Positions 42,471 to 52,196 are shown, counted from the stretch's first letter. The stretch is DNA of 64,000 nucleotides from Aequorivita sp. (GCA_024637015.1 JAGXGE010000015.1:124001-188000), one strand, 5' to 3'. Notes: generated by a model from the letters alone, not told the origin. Numbers and translations are program-made.

Positions 42471-44123
42471 ATGTCGGATAATTTAAGTGAGCTACTAGGT
42501 AGAAAATCAGTAGAAGAAAGTCTTTTTAGTAAGTTAGGAGAACTGGCAAAACCTACCGGATCTCCTAGTGAGGAGGCATTGGCTAAATTAGCCGACGAAT
42601 TCCTGATCGGGAAAGCAAATGCCTATGGAACGGCGAGTTTTTACGATTTTCTAAAACCCGAAAATAAAGGCAAGGAAGTGTATGTGTGTAACGGAACTGC
42701 CTGCGTTTGTGCAGCAACACAAGAAAGCGTAATTGAAAACCTAGAAACGAAATTCCAAAAAGATCAGATAGGTCATATGACCTGCCTTGGCAGATGCCAT
42801 GAAAATAGCGCCTTCCATTATAAAGGAAAAAACTACTCGGGAAATGCCATCGGAAAGTTAGATAAAATTCTGGAGGCCAAAGAGCCCTTGAATTCTGATT
42901 TCTATACGGTGAAAGCTTCTGGAGCGGCTATCTTAACTGCACCATTTACTGACATTGCACAGTACTACAAACCATTTAAGGAAGCATTAAAAAAAGATTC
43001 GGAAGTAATTTTAGAAGAAATCAAACTATCCAATCTTCGGGGTCGTGGAGGGGCAGGTTTTCCGATGGGAATGAAACTGGAGTTTTGCCGAAATGCTAAG
43101 AATGACACAAAATTTATCATCTGCAATGCCGATGAAGGCGATCCAGGCGCCTATTCCGATCGCTATTTATTAGAGGAACGCCCACACTCTGTTTTATTTG
43201 GAATGCTCATCGCGGGTTATGTAGCCCATGCAAGTTATGGTATTGTGTACATACGCGCAGAATATCCCGAGTCCGTAAAGATTGTTCAGGATGCCATTGA
43301 TGCCCTTCGTGATGTAGGCTTAATTGGTAAAAATATTGAAGGCAGTGGTTTCAATTTTGATTTTAAAATTATACAAGCACAAGGGTCTTATATCTGTGGT
43401 GAAGAAACAGCACTTATCAATTCCATTGAAGGACAACGCCCCGAAGTTCGCGTTAGACCTCCTTTTCCTGCTCAGAAAGGGCTATTCAATAAACCCACCA
43501 CCGTCAATAATGTTGAAACACTTGCCGCCTTGCATTTTATTATCGAAAAGGGCGGCCAAGCATGGAAAAATATAGGTACAGAAAGATCCTCCGGAACCAA
43601 GCTTGTTTGCTTGGATAGTTTTTTTAAAAACCCAGGAGTATATGAGGTGGAAATGGGAACACCGCTTAAAAAAGTGGTCTATGAATTAGGTGGCGGATTT
43701 AAATCTGAAATAAAAGCGCTTCAAATTGGAGGGCCTTTAGGCGGATTGGTGCCGATTTCTAAAATACAGGAATTGACCCTGGATTTTGAATCTTTTTCAG
43801 CCGCTGGATTTTTATTGGGACATGCATCGGTGGTTTCTGTTCCGAAGTCATTTCCTATCTTGAAATTTATTGAACATCTTTTTGATTTTGCAGCCTATGA
43901 GAGTTGCGGGAAATGTTTTCCATGCAGACTCGGAACAAAACGCGGACAAGAACTAACTGAAAAAGCATTGGAGTCTGATTATAAGATTGATCGCAAACTG
44001 TTTACGGATCTCCTAACCACTTTGGAAAAAGGTTCCCTTTGCGCCCACGGGGGGGGGATTCCACTACCAGTGCGCAATGCGTTGCACTATTTTGATGAAG
44101 AACTAAAACCTTATTTCAACTAA
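42471..44123 (+). CDS. NAD-linked formate dehydrogenase diaphorase subunit (NuoE-NuoF fusion)
   Basis: The N-terminal 150 residues form a thioredoxin-like [2Fe-2S] domain (VCNGTACVC and TCLGRC) preceded by a NuoE-type helical part. The remainder is NuoF-like: LRGRGGAGFPMGMKLEF for FMN/NADH, ICNADEGDPGAYSDR, GSYICGEETALINS, RPPFPAQKGLF, and the [4Fe-4S] motif ESCGKCFPCRLG. The subunit passes electrons from the catalytic subunit to NAD. It is 4 bp from fdhD and precedes the alpha subunit by about 10 bp. The same fold occurs in NAD-reducing hydrogenases, but the partner subunit here is clearly a formate dehydrogenase. Confidence 0.93.
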   Translation: MSDNLSELLGRKSVEESLFSKLGELAKPTGSPSEEALAKLADEFLIGKANAYGTASFYDFLKPENKGKEVYVCNGTACVCAATQESVIENLETKFQKDQIGHMTCLGRCHENSAFHYKGKNYSGNAIGKLDKILEAKEPLNSDFYTVKASGAAILTAPFTDIAQYYKPFKEALKKDSEVILEEIKLSNLRGRGGAGFPMGMKLEFCRNAKNDTKFIICNADEGDPGAYSDRYLLEERPHSVLFGMLIAGYVAHASYGIVYIRAEYPESVKIVQDAIDALRDVGLIGKNIEGSGFNFDFKIIQAQGSYICGEETALINSIEGQRPEVRVRPPFPAQKGLFNKPTTVNNVETLAALHFIIEKGGQAWKNIGTERSSGTKLVCLDSFFKNPGVYEVEMGTPLKKVVYELGGGFKSEIKALQIGGPLGGLVPISKIQELTLDFESFSAAGFLLGHASVVSVPKSFPILKFIEHLFDFAAYESCGKCFPCRLGTKRGQELTEKALESDYKIDRKLFTDLLTTLEKGSLCAHGGGIPLPVRNALHYFDEELKPYFN

Positions 44124-44133
44124 TACTTTGACT

Positions 44134-46869
44134 ATGAATACGGCCTATATTGATAACGACCCTTTTGAAATAGTTGAAGGAGAAACCATGTTAGCTTTCA
44201 TCAGACGCTATAAATCTCAAAAACTAGTGCCTACCCTATGCGATGCACCAAACCTAGATCCTTTTGGGTCTTGTAGAGTATGTAGCGTTGAGGTGGCCAT
44301 GGAAAAATCTGGGAAATTGAGAACGGTAGCATCCTGCCATACGCCAGTAGCGGCCGGACAATATATTTATACAAGTTCAGAAGCGATTAAATCCCTGCGG
44401 AAGAATATCATTGAATTGGTATTGACAGACCACCCCTTAGATTGCCTTACTTGTGAAGTAAATGGCAATTGTGAATTACAAACTGTAGCCGCAGAGGTGG
44501 GTATTCGTGAGGTTCGCTATCCTGAAGGTGCCAATCATCTTTACAAAAGCAAAGACCTAAGTCATCCCTATATGACTTCCGATTTATCGAAATGCATAAA
44601 CTGCTATCGCTGTGTTAGGGCTTGTGATGAGGTACAAGGGGAATTTATCTTGAGTATGGCCGGAAGAGGGTTCGATTCACATATAATAAAAGGCCTGGAT
44701 AATTCATTTATGGATTCAGATTGCGTGAGTTGCGGAGCTTGTTCTCAAGCTTGCCCAACCTCCGCTATTTCAGATATATTCCAATCAAAAGCACTTAAAA
44801 CTGCGGAAACCACAAGAACCATTTGTACCTATTGTGGGGTAGGTTGTAACCTAGAAGTGGCTACAAGCAATGGTGAAATACTTAGTATTCAAGCACCTTA
44901 TGATGCCGAAGTAAATCAGGGCCACACTTGTATTAAAGGGCGGTATGCCTTCAAATTCTATAATCATCAGGACCGATTGGATTCCCCAATGATAAAACGA
45001 AATGGGAATTTTGAAAAAGTAAGCTGGGATGAGGTGTATGAGTACATCGCCTCCAAATTGACTGGGTATAAAGAAGAATTTGGACCCGATTCCATCGCTG
45101 GAATCTCTTCGGCTCGCTGTACGAACGAAGAAAATTATTTGATGCAGAAATTTATCAGAGCGGTTATTGGCACCAATAATATTGATGGGTGTGCACGTGT
45201 ATGCCACTCGCCAACGGCTTTGGGAATGCAACGCACCTTAGGTACTGGAGCAGCTACCAATTCTATAGACGATATTAAAGATACAAACTGTATTATGGTC
45301 ATAGGGGCAAACCCTACGGATGCACATCCAGTAACGGGTGCTAAGCTAAAACAGTTCGCAATGAAATCGGGCAATGTGTCCATTGTGATTGACCCAAGAC
45401 GTACCGAAATTGCGCGTTATGCAACCCATCACATTCCTTTAAGACCGGGAACTAATGTTGCGGTGCTTAATATGATGATATATTATATCATTTCGGAAGA
45501 CTTGATAGATGAAGGATTCATAGACGCTAGAACAGAGGGCTATGAAGATTTCAAAAAAGAAATCCTGGGTATCGATTTGGACCATTTAGAGTCTGTATGC
45601 GGCGTTGATAGATTGGTTATAAAAGAGGCGGCTATGGCGTATGCAACTGCTCCTAATGCTATGTCATTCCACGGTTTGGGTGTTACGGAACACTCTCAGG
45701 GAACTTTTACAGTGATGCAGATCGCAGACCTTGCGCTACTCACAGGAAATATTGGAAGAAGAGGTGTTGGTGTCAATCCTTTAAGAGGACAAAATAATGT
45801 ACAAGGTAGTGCCGATATGGGGGTACAACCCCATCAAGGTGCCGGATACTTAGATGTTACCAGCGACAGCGTGAATAAAAAATACAATGAGTTTTATGGT
45901 GTCAATGTCCCTAAAATGATTGGCTATAAAATTCCTGAAATGTTCGATGCAGCCCTGCAGGGAAAACTAAAGGCACTTTGGGTAATCGGAGAGGATATTG
46001 TACAAACCGATCCAAATACGAAAAAAGTGATACGGGCTTTGGAAAATACAGATTTGGTTATCGTTCAAGAACTCTTTATGACCGAAACTGCAAAATATGC
46101 CGATGTAATTTTGCCGGGCGCGTCCTTCCTTGAAAAAAGTGGAACGTTTACTAATGGCGAGCGACGTATTCAAGCCGTGAGACAGGTAGTTGAACCCATC
46201 ACGGGAGCTAAACCTGATGGGCAAATTATCGTGGAAATCATGAACAAAATGGGCTATCCACAACCTCCCTATACCCCAGAAGGTATGTTAGAAGAAATCT
46301 CCCAAATTGTACCTTTCTTTGAAGGTGTAACCTGGGAACGTTTGGGAAAAAATGGACTGCAATGGCCGGTTGCCAAAGATGGAACCGACACACAAATTCT
46401 TCATAAAACAGAGTTCAAAAGCGGAAGAGGTATTTTCAAATTCAATCCATGGGAAGAAACAAAGGAATTGGTTTCTCATGCCAAGGACTACCCGTTCATT
46501 CTAACTACAAATAGGGAATTGGAACACTACAATTGCGGTACGATGACGCGAAGAACCGCCAATGAAAAATTGTTGACCGATGATTATTTGATGATCAATC
46601 CCGAAGATGCTTTAGATAACTTTATTGCCGAAGGCGATTATGTATGTCTTGAATCACCTAGAGGAAAGGTAGATGTTAGGGCGCGAATCACAGATGAAGT
46701 AAAGAAAGGAATTCTAAGTACAACCTTCCATTTCCCTGAAATTATGATTAATAACCTCACAGGAGATGTACACGATTCTGAAGCGATGTGCCCAGAATAT
46801 AAAGTGGTTGCCGTTCGCATTAGAAAGAGTAAAGGCAAGTACAAACCACAACTGGTTCATGATAAGTAG
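44134..46869 (+). CDS. fdhA: Formate dehydrogenase catalytic alpha subunit, molybdenum type
   Basis: The N-terminal part is NuoG-like: [2Fe-2S] Cys in LCDAPNLDPFGSCRVCSVEV and SCHTPV, the His-Cys3 cluster HPLDCLTCEVNGNC, and two ferredoxin motifs (CINCYRCVRACDE and CVSCGACSQACPT). The catalytic part has the [4Fe-4S] motif CTYCGVGCNLEV and the active-site Cys in RVCHSPTALGMQ, where some homologues have selenocysteine. The C-terminal domain (NCGTMTRRT, MCPEYKV) binds the bis-guanylate cofactor. I start at ATG 44134 in place of a TTG six bases upstream. The stop codon directly abuts the stop of the convergent moaA gene. Confidence 0.95.
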   Translation: MNTAYIDNDPFEIVEGETMLAFIRRYKSQKLVPTLCDAPNLDPFGSCRVCSVEVAMEKSGKLRTVASCHTPVAAGQYIYTSSEAIKSLRKNIIELVLTDHPLDCLTCEVNGNCELQTVAAEVGIREVRYPEGANHLYKSKDLSHPYMTSDLSKCINCYRCVRACDEVQGEFILSMAGRGFDSHIIKGLDNSFMDSDCVSCGACSQACPTSAISDIFQSKALKTAETTRTICTYCGVGCNLEVATSNGEILSIQAPYDAEVNQGHTCIKGRYAFKFYNHQDRLDSPMIKRNGNFEKVSWDEVYEYIASKLTGYKEEFGPDSIAGISSARCTNEENYLMQKFIRAVIGTNNIDGCARVCHSPTALGMQRTLGTGAATNSIDDIKDTNCIMVIGANPTDAHPVTGAKLKQFAMKSGNVSIVIDPRRTEIARYATHHIPLRPGTNVAVLNMMIYYIISEDLIDEGFIDARTEGYEDFKKEILGIDLDHLESVCGVDRLVIKEAAMAYATAPNAMSFHGLGVTEHSQGTFTVMQIADLALLTGNIGRRGVGVNPLRGQNNVQGSADMGVQPHQGAGYLDVTSDSVNKKYNEFYGVNVPKMIGYKIPEMFDAALQGKLKALWVIGEDIVQTDPNTKKVIRALENTDLVIVQELFMTETAKYADVILPGASFLEKSGTFTNGERRIQAVRQVVEPITGAKPDGQIIVEIMNKMGYPQPPYTPEGMLEEISQIVPFFEGVTWERLGKNGLQWPVAKDGTDTQILHKTEFKSGRGIFKFNPWEETKELVSHAKDYPFILTTNRELEHYNCGTMTRRTANEKLLTDDYLMINPEDALDNFIAEGDYVCLESPRGKVDVRARITDEVKKGILSTTFHFPEIMINNLTGDVHDSEAMCPEYKVVAVRIRKSKGKYKPQLVHDK

Positions 46870-47877
46870 TTAGCCGCCAATAGTAATCATACTTCTGTTT
46901 TGAGTGTGCAACTTGGGCTCTTCCAGTTTTTCCTGAGTGTCCATACCACCGCGCACTGCGAGCTTTGCTTGTACGGCTTTTTGGATGATTTCTTCAATGG
47001 GATTGCCAGCGCGTAAGGCGGTGAGTAGGTCCGATTCAGCAGCGGAGAATAAACAGTTTTTTAACCTTCCATTTGCGGTTAAGCGCAATCTATTGCAGGA
47101 ATCGCAAAAGGGGTTTGTCACGCTGCTTATAACGGCAAAGCTTCCTTTAGAACCCGATATTTTATAATTTTTGGAGGTGTCGTTCGCAGCGTCTTGAAGG
47201 CGAATAATTTGTTCCTTGGAATAGACGGCTTCAACACGATTCATAATTTCAGCATACGAAACCAGCTTGTCTTTATTCCATTTATTTCCGTCAAAAGGCA
47301 TAAACTCTATAAATCGTACCGTGATAGGTAGTCGTTCTGTTAGCCTAATAAAATCGATAATTTCATCGTCATTTACTCCTTTCATCACAACCACATTTAG
47401 CTTTACCTTAAATTCCTCCTGTATCAAAAGATGAATATTTTTATAGACGGTTTCAAAATCGTCACGAAGTGTGATTTGTTTAAACTTTTCCCTATTTAAA
47501 GAATCCAAACTTACATTAAGGCTGGCTACTCCATATTGTTTTAGAGAGTCGATGTGTTTGTCGATAATGACAGCATTGGTTGTTATGGAAAGTGCTACGG
47601 GGAGGGTTGATAATTTTTGAAGGATAGTAGGGAAGTCCTTTCGTATCAATGGTTCGCCTCCTGTTAATCTAATTTTGGTAACGCCGTGTTTTACAAATAG
47701 CTGTGCCATAGTAAAAATTTCCTCGTATGTCATTAAATGACTTCTTGGAGAAAGCGGGACACCCTGTTCTGGCATGCAATAGGTGCATCTCAAATTGCAG
47801 CGTTCAATAAGGGAAATACGCAAATAGGTATGCGCTCTTCCAAAAGTATCGGTCAATATGGGAGTCTCTTTTTTCAT
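46870..47877 (-). CDS. moaA: GTP 3',8-cyclase MoaA
   Basis: This radical SAM enzyme starts molybdopterin synthesis from GTP. The N-terminal cluster motif is CNLRCTYC, followed by TKIRLTGGEPLIRKD. The second cluster uses CDSCNRLRLTANGRLKNC. The C terminus ends in two glycines, as is typical. It is the last gene of a nine-gene cofactor operon and overlaps moaC-moaB by 4 bp. Its stop directly faces the stop of the formate dehydrogenase alpha gene. Confidence 0.97.
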   Translation of the reverse strand: MKKETPILTDTFGRAHTYLRISLIERCNLRCTYCMPEQGVPLSPRSHLMTYEEIFTMAQLFVKHGVTKIRLTGGEPLIRKDFPTILQKLSTLPVALSITTNAVIIDKHIDSLKQYGVASLNVSLDSLNREKFKQITLRDDFETVYKNIHLLIQEEFKVKLNVVVMKGVNDDEIIDFIRLTERLPITVRFIEFMPFDGNKWNKDKLVSYAEIMNRVEAVYSKEQIIRLQDAANDTSKNYKISGSKGSFAVISSVTNPFCDSCNRLRLTANGRLKNCLFSAAESDLLTALRAGNPIEEIIQKAVQAKLAVRGGMDTQEKLEEPKLHTQNRSMITIGG

Positions 47878-48788
47878 TGATCGTGTCTTACCCCTTTAAA
47901 TATTTTAAAAATATGAAGCAGGGAAGGAAAAACAGCATCCATAGATTCTTTTGCGCCATTGGTAGACCCCGGGAGCGCTAATAGCAAGCTATCTTTAAGG
48001 GTCCCCGCCACACTTCGGGAGAGCATGGCATATGGCATCCGTTCTTGTCCATACCTTCGTATGGTCTCTTCAATACCAGGGATTTTTCGCTCTATAATTT
48101 CATGTAGGGCCTCAGGGGTAACGTCTCGCTGCGACAAGCCTGTTCCGCCGGTATAAATGATTAATTGAATGCCTTCATTGGCATATTGAAGCGCCTTCTC
48201 TTTTATCATCTCTTTTTCATCGGGAATGACGTCATAGTGAACCACGGAAACATTGCAGGCTTCCAATTTGGTAATTATTGCTTTCCCAGCACGGTCCTCC
48301 TTGGTTCCTTCAAATATGGTGTCCGAACAAACAATCACAGCAGCCGAGAGTCCTCTGGGGAATCGATCGGTAAAATCAGATTTCCCACCCCTTTTTTCCA
48401 ATAATTTGATGGTGTGAATTTGCACACCCTTGTCAATGGGCTTAAGCATGTCATACATATTTAAAGCCACAATACTAGCCCCGTGCATGGCTTCTACTTC
48501 CACACCCGTTTTGTAAATAGTAGAAACAGTACAACGAATTGTAATTTCTAATCCCGCGATGTCATATTCAAAACCGCAAAATTCTATGGGCATAGGGTGG
48601 CAATCGGGTAACAATTCTGCGGTCTTTTTTACACCCAGTAGTCCTGCCGCTTTACTCATGGCAAAAACATTTCCTTTCGGAACAGTATCTTCTTGAATGG
48701 CAGTAATCGTTTCGGGCAAACTTACTTTTACTATAGCCTGTGCCGTTGCAGTTCGAAACGTATTTGATTTATGTGTTATATCTACCAT
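47874..48788 (-). CDS. moaCB: Bifunctional MoaC-MoaB molybdenum cofactor protein
   Basis: The first 150 residues are MoaC, the cyclic pyranopterin monophosphate synthase: MVDITHK, KGNVFAMSKAAG, LPDCHPMPIEF, and GVEVEAMHGASIVALNMYDM. The rest is MoaB/MogA-like and adenylates molybdopterin: VCSDTIFEGTKEDRAG, IIYTGGTGLSQRDVTPEA, GTLKDSLLLALPGS. The fusion joins an early and a late step. It overlaps moaA by 4 bp and follows moaE by 4 bp. The Asp of SQRDVTPE corresponds to the expected MoaB catalytic region. Confidence 0.95.
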   Translation of the reverse strand: MVDITHKSNTFRTATAQAIVKVSLPETITAIQEDTVPKGNVFAMSKAAGLLGVKKTAELLPDCHPMPIEFCGFEYDIAGLEITIRCTVSTIYKTGVEVEAMHGASIVALNMYDMLKPIDKGVQIHTIKLLEKRGGKSDFTDRFPRGLSAAVIVCSDTIFEGTKEDRAGKAIITKLEACNVSVVHYDVIPDEKEMIKEKALQYANEGIQLIIYTGGTGLSQRDVTPEALHEIIERKIPGIEETIRRYGQERMPYAMLSRSVAGTLKDSLLLALPGSTNGAKESMDAVFPSLLHIFKIFKGVRHDQ

Positions 48789-48792
48789 GGCG

Positions 48793-49236
48793 TTATGAAT
48801 TTACTTTCCATTGATGGGACTCATCTGTAAAAATTTCTTTTCCGAATACGGGAACATTGGCTTTTATTTCTTCTACAACAAATTCCAAAGCCTTAAAAAC
48901 AACCTTCCGCCTTGGTGCAGAAACAAATACAAACAAACATATTTCTCCCGTAGCGACGGTTCCTAAACTGTGATAAATATGCATACAGCTTAATTCAAAT
49001 GCACCAAAGGTAGCTTCTCTTATTTCGTGAAATTTGGTATTTGCCATCTCTTCATAGGCGGAATATTCAATGGCGGAAACGGTCTTTCCTTCAATCTCAT
49101 CAGCTCGAACCTGTCCAGCAAAAATGGCATGGGCTCCTATTGCCTTTTTTGATTGATGCTTGGCAATAGAATCACCTATAAATTGCGAGGAAATAGGCCC
49201 TTCTATAAACACATTCTTAATCTTTTTCTCACTCAT
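48793..49236 (-). CDS. moaE: Molybdopterin synthase catalytic subunit MoaE
   Basis: MoaE pairs with MoaD to insert two sulfurs into the precursor. The family pattern is seen in GAHAIFAGQVRADEIEG, AIEYSAYEEMANTKF, HSLGTVATGEICLFVFVSAPRRKVVFKAL and the lysine-containing VPVFGKEIF. The 147-residue length is normal. The start overlaps moeB by 8 bp. Confidence 0.94.
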   Translation of the reverse strand: MSEKKIKNVFIEGPISSQFIGDSIAKHQSKKAIGAHAIFAGQVRADEIEGKTVSAIEYSAYEEMANTKFHEIREATFGAFELSCMHIYHSLGTVATGEICLFVFVSAPRRKVVFKALEFVVEEIKANVPVFGKEIFTDESHQWKVNS

Positions 49237-50305
49237 GGGGTTGTTTTATTTGTGATAGAAGTGCTGTTGCACCTCCTACTACGTTGTAAAAATGGTGGTT
49301 AAAATGTTTTTGTAATCGCGCTATGGCTATTGTACTCCGAGCGCCAGTAGCGCAAAAGATCATATAGTTCTTCTCGAAACGAAATTCATCTAAATGCTGC
49401 TCCAATTCATGTAATGGAATATGCTTGCTATTCGGAAGCACTACTTCAGGAATTTCTCCAACCGCTCGAACATCTACAAACAAGTTGTTTTCAGTTTGTA
49501 ATGCTTCTTCAGCCGAAATATTTGGTATTAAAACGTCGCAAGTTGCTTCATAAGTGTCATTAAGTATCCCCGTCTTTAAGAGCGCTTCTTCTATACTACT
49601 TTTGGATTTCGGGATGGATATAACATTGGTTTGGCCTGTTTGCGAATGATAACACAGAAGCTTACCAGACAATACCCCGCTAAAACCCAAAACGATTTTC
49701 AGAACTTCGTTGGCCTGCATAGCGCCAATAATTCCAGGTAAAACACCCAAAACGCCAACTTCAGAACAGTTTGCTACCGAACCATTTCTCGGTGGATCTG
49801 GGAATAAACTTCGGTACGTAGGCCCATGGTTGTAATTGAACACAGCTAGGTGCCCTTCAAATTTATAAATCGCACCGTACACAATAGGTTTATCACAAAC
49901 AATGGCTGCGTCATTTATTAAGTAACGAGTTGCTATCGTATCAGATCCGTCAACAATAATATCGTAGTCGGTAAACAGGGCTATTGCATTACTTGTGGTC
50001 AGTTTTTCAGGATAGGCGTGGATGCTAATGGTAGGGTTTAAATCTTCCAACCGTTGTTTTGCAGCCAATGCCTTATTCATACCAATGGTGGAAGTTCCAA
50101 AAAGTACTTGGCGCTGTAAATTGGACTCTTCAACCACATCAAAATCAATGATTCCTAAAGTGCCAATACCTGCCGCCGTTAGATACTGAAGCACGGGACA
50201 GCTTAACCCACCGGCACCCACCACCAATACTTTGGCTTGCGAAATTTTTCGTTGCCCTTCTTCACCTATTTCGGTTAATTGAATATGTCTGCTATATCTA
50301 TTCAT
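49229..50305 (-). CDS. moeB: MoeB adenylyltransferase with C-terminal rhodanese domain
   Basis: MoeB adenylates the C-terminal glycine of MoaD and the rhodanese domain can supply sulfur. The N-terminal domain shows RYSRHIQLTEIGEEGQ, the nucleotide motif VVGAGGLSCPVLQYLTAAG, FDVVEESNLQRQ, and the DGSDTIATRYLINDAA adenylation site. A typical zinc-binding Cys pair at the C-terminal side is not obvious. The rhodanese part carries the active Cys in IFCATGARST. The two domains act on MoaD, encoded 4 bp upstream. The protein may also serve thiamine or other sulfur carriers, as in related HesA/MoeB/ThiF proteins. Confidence 0.9.
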   Translation of the reverse strand: MNRYSRHIQLTEIGEEGQRKISQAKVLVVGAGGLSCPVLQYLTAAGIGTLGIIDFDVVEESNLQRQVLFGTSTIGMNKALAAKQRLEDLNPTISIHAYPEKLTTSNAIALFTDYDIIVDGSDTIATRYLINDAAIVCDKPIVYGAIYKFEGHLAVFNYNHGPTYRSLFPDPPRNGSVANCSEVGVLGVLPGIIGAMQANEVLKIVLGFSGVLSGKLLCYHSQTGQTNVISIPKSKSSIEEALLKTGILNDTYEATCDVLIPNISAEEALQTENNLFVDVRAVGEIPEVVLPNSKHIPLHELEQHLDEFRFEKNYMIFCATGARSTIAIARLQKHFNHHFYNVVGGATALLSQIKQPHE

Positions 50306-50309
50306 CTAT

Positions 50310-50543
50310 TTATCCACCTGAAAAAGGGGGTAGTAATGCTATTTCAGGGTTTGTTATTTTGGTATCCTTTGTTACTATTTCTTGCTTGTGTGCCACTTGG
50401 AAATCCTTCGTACCTAGTGCTGGGTATTTTGCTTGTAGCACTGCTAACAGCTCTCCAACCGTTCCTTCGGAAAAAGATAAAGTTTCCTCACTACACTTCG
50501 TGATCTCTGCCAAAACGCCGAAATATTTAATATTTAAGTTCAT
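50310..50543 (-). CDS. moaD: Molybdopterin synthase sulfur carrier MoaD
   Basis: MoaD is the ubiquitin-like sulfur carrier. The protein is 77 residues from ATG 50543 and ends in FSGG, the Gly-Gly that becomes thiocarboxylated. I choose this start because MNLNIKYFGVLAEIT is the typical N terminus; an upstream extension would lie inside mobA. It overlaps mobA by 17 bp and precedes moeB by 4 bp. Confidence 0.9.
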   Translation of the reverse strand: MNLNIKYFGVLAEITKCSEETLSFSEGTVGELLAVLQAKYPALGTKDFQVAHKQEIVTKDTKITNPEIALLPPFSGG

Positions 50544-51111
50544 TTTTAATTGAATTATATTCTGTTTGGGTGTTGATGTTCTGCACAAAAGGTGTCAATG
50601 ATGTATCCAAAGGAATCGTCTTTACACGAAGCCCTGTTACGGCAGATCTCAATCGTCTTTCTCCGGCAGCTAATAAATCTTTAAAATGAGCCACACAGTC
50701 CTGTGTGTATATAGCTACCAAAGGCAATGTTTGCCCTTCACTCTCTAGTTGAATAACATCATACCCTTCTTCAATGTTGTTGATTAAAACATTCAAAACT
50801 ATACTGTTTATAAGGGGAACATCACAACTAAGTATAAGGTTGTAAAATGATGTAGAACGTATAAGCCCAGCATATATTCCTCCCACGGGGCCTGCATCCG
50901 TATATATATCGGGTACCCTAATTCCTTCAAAATGATCGTAGGTTGCATCATCACTCACAATAAATAATTCGTGCACCAAGGGTTGCAAAGCTGCTGTAAT
51001 ATGCGATATAAAAGGACGTCCGTTTAGATCCAACAGCCCTTTGGGAGAACCCATGCGGCTGCTTTTGCCGCCTGCTAATACAATGCCGTTTATGTTTATA
51101 CCGCCTTCCAT
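50527..51111 (-). CDS. mobA: Molybdenum cofactor guanylyltransferase MobA
   Basis: MobA attaches GMP to molybdopterin to give the guanine dinucleotide form needed by the formate dehydrogenase. The nucleotide-binding motif GIVLAGGKSSRMGSPKGLL begins near residue 9, and the LILSCDVPLIN motif provides the metal Asp. The C terminus is variable. The start codon abuts the stop of the TauE-like gene. Confidence 0.92.
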   Translation of the reverse strand: MEGGININGIVLAGGKSSRMGSPKGLLDLNGRPFISHITAALQPLVHELFIVSDDATYDHFEGIRVPDIYTDAGPVGGIYAGLIRSTSFYNLILSCDVPLINSIVLNVLINNIEEGYDVIQLESEGQTLPLVAIYTQDCVAHFKDLLAAGERRLRSAVTGLRVKTIPLDTSLTPFVQNINTQTEYNSIKNELKY

Positions 51112-51855
51112 TTACGTAAATAATAATTTAAAACTCGCTATTACCAAAACAGCCGCTAGCAGATAGCGTAATATATAGGGGTTGAACTTTTTACTTCCGA
51201 AGTAACTCCCTAAAAAACCTCCCACCACAACCGTGATAACCATAACAAAGGATAGCGAAGAAAGTTCCGCTCCCTGTATCAATTGCCCGGCTAAACCTGA
51301 AGCAGAATTTACCCAAATAAATAAAGCTGATACCGCCGCCGCTTCTTTCATATTCCCCCAGTGCAACAATAAAATGAGTGGGGTTAGGATGATGCCGCCG
51401 CCAATTCCGATAAGCCCAGAAAGGAATCCTATTATTGCCCCAAATACCAATGCGGGAATAATTTTTATAGTTCTTTTTTTACTGGGATCCTTACTAAAAC
51501 CAAAGAGCATCTTCAAAACTGCAAATAGCAGCAAAACCCCTAAAATATTTTTGTATAGAGTACTGTCTATTTCCATCAACCCCCCTAAAAAGGCAAAAGG
51601 GATGGAGGTAATGGTAAAAGGCAAGAACAGTTTTTTATTAAAATACCCCGCTTTATAGTAATGATAGAATGCGATACCTGAAACAAACAAATTAAGTAAT
51701 AGGGCCGTGGGTTTCATGATTTCGGGTGCTAAGGAAAATAACGCCATTAAGGCTAAATAACCACTAGCGCCGCCATGGCCAACACTGGCATATAAAAATG
51801 CAACGATGGGCAATATCGAAATTAATAGCCATGTATTTGGTATATCTAGTGTCAT
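51112..51855 (-). CDS. TauE/SafE-family membrane exporter
   Basis: This 247-residue protein has about eight membrane spans and the family signatures SVGHGGASGYLAL near the N terminus and SGLIGIGGGIILTPLILL in the middle. Members move sulfite, sulfoacetate or other small organic anions. Its place inside a molybdenum cofactor operon, coupled by 4-bp overlap with a ModE-type regulator, suggests a substrate tied to cofactor assembly or sulfur or anion balance. No ABC molybdate transporter is present in the window, but direct molybdate transport by this family is not established. Confidence 0.9.
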   Translation of the reverse strand: MTLDIPNTWLLISILPIVAFLYASVGHGGASGYLALMALFSLAPEIMKPTALLLNLFVSGIAFYHYYKAGYFNKKLFLPFTITSIPFAFLGGLMEIDSTLYKNILGVLLLFAVLKMLFGFSKDPSKKRTIKIIPALVFGAIIGFLSGLIGIGGGIILTPLILLLHWGNMKEAAAVSALFIWVNSASGLAGQLIQGAELSSLSFVMVITVVVGGFLGSYFGSKKFNPYILRYLLAAVLVIASFKLLFT

Positions 51856-52187
51856 AATTCAGAATTGGCCAGCTGTTCATCTAAAAATGCCCAACAATTT
51901 TCGTTGAGGTTGTCAAAAGTTTGAATCAAAGTTCTTCCGTATTCGGTTAGTTCGGTTCCACCACCTTTTGTACCTCCAATGGATGTGTTTACCACAGGTT
52001 TTTTGGCACGCGTATTTACAGCATCTACCAATGACCAAGCTTTCTTATAGGACATACTTAAAGAAGCCGCCGCTTTTGTTAAGGAACCTGTTTCTGCAAT
52101 GGCCTTAAGCAACTGAACCCTGCCTTCACCTAACAGAATTTCCCCGTCCACTTCAATCCATATCCGACTTTTTATTTTGTATTCCAT
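51852..52187 (-). CDS. ModE-type winged-helix regulator without a molybdate-binding domain
   Basis: This 111-residue protein matches the N-terminal DNA-binding domain of ModE: GEGRVQLLKAIAETGSLTKAA, SMSYKKAWSLVDAVN, GGTKGGGTELTEYGRTLI. The molybdate-binding C-terminal domains of ModE are absent, so it senses something else or works with a partner. It may control the cofactor operon in which it lies, 9 bp after moeA and overlapping the TauE-like gene. Confidence 0.9.
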   Translation of the reverse strand: MEYKIKSRIWIEVDGEILLGEGRVQLLKAIAETGSLTKAAASLSMSYKKAWSLVDAVNTRAKKPVVNTSIGGTKGGGTELTEYGRTLIQTFDNLNENCWAFLDEQLANSEL

Positions 52188-52196
52188 GGCGCTGTT

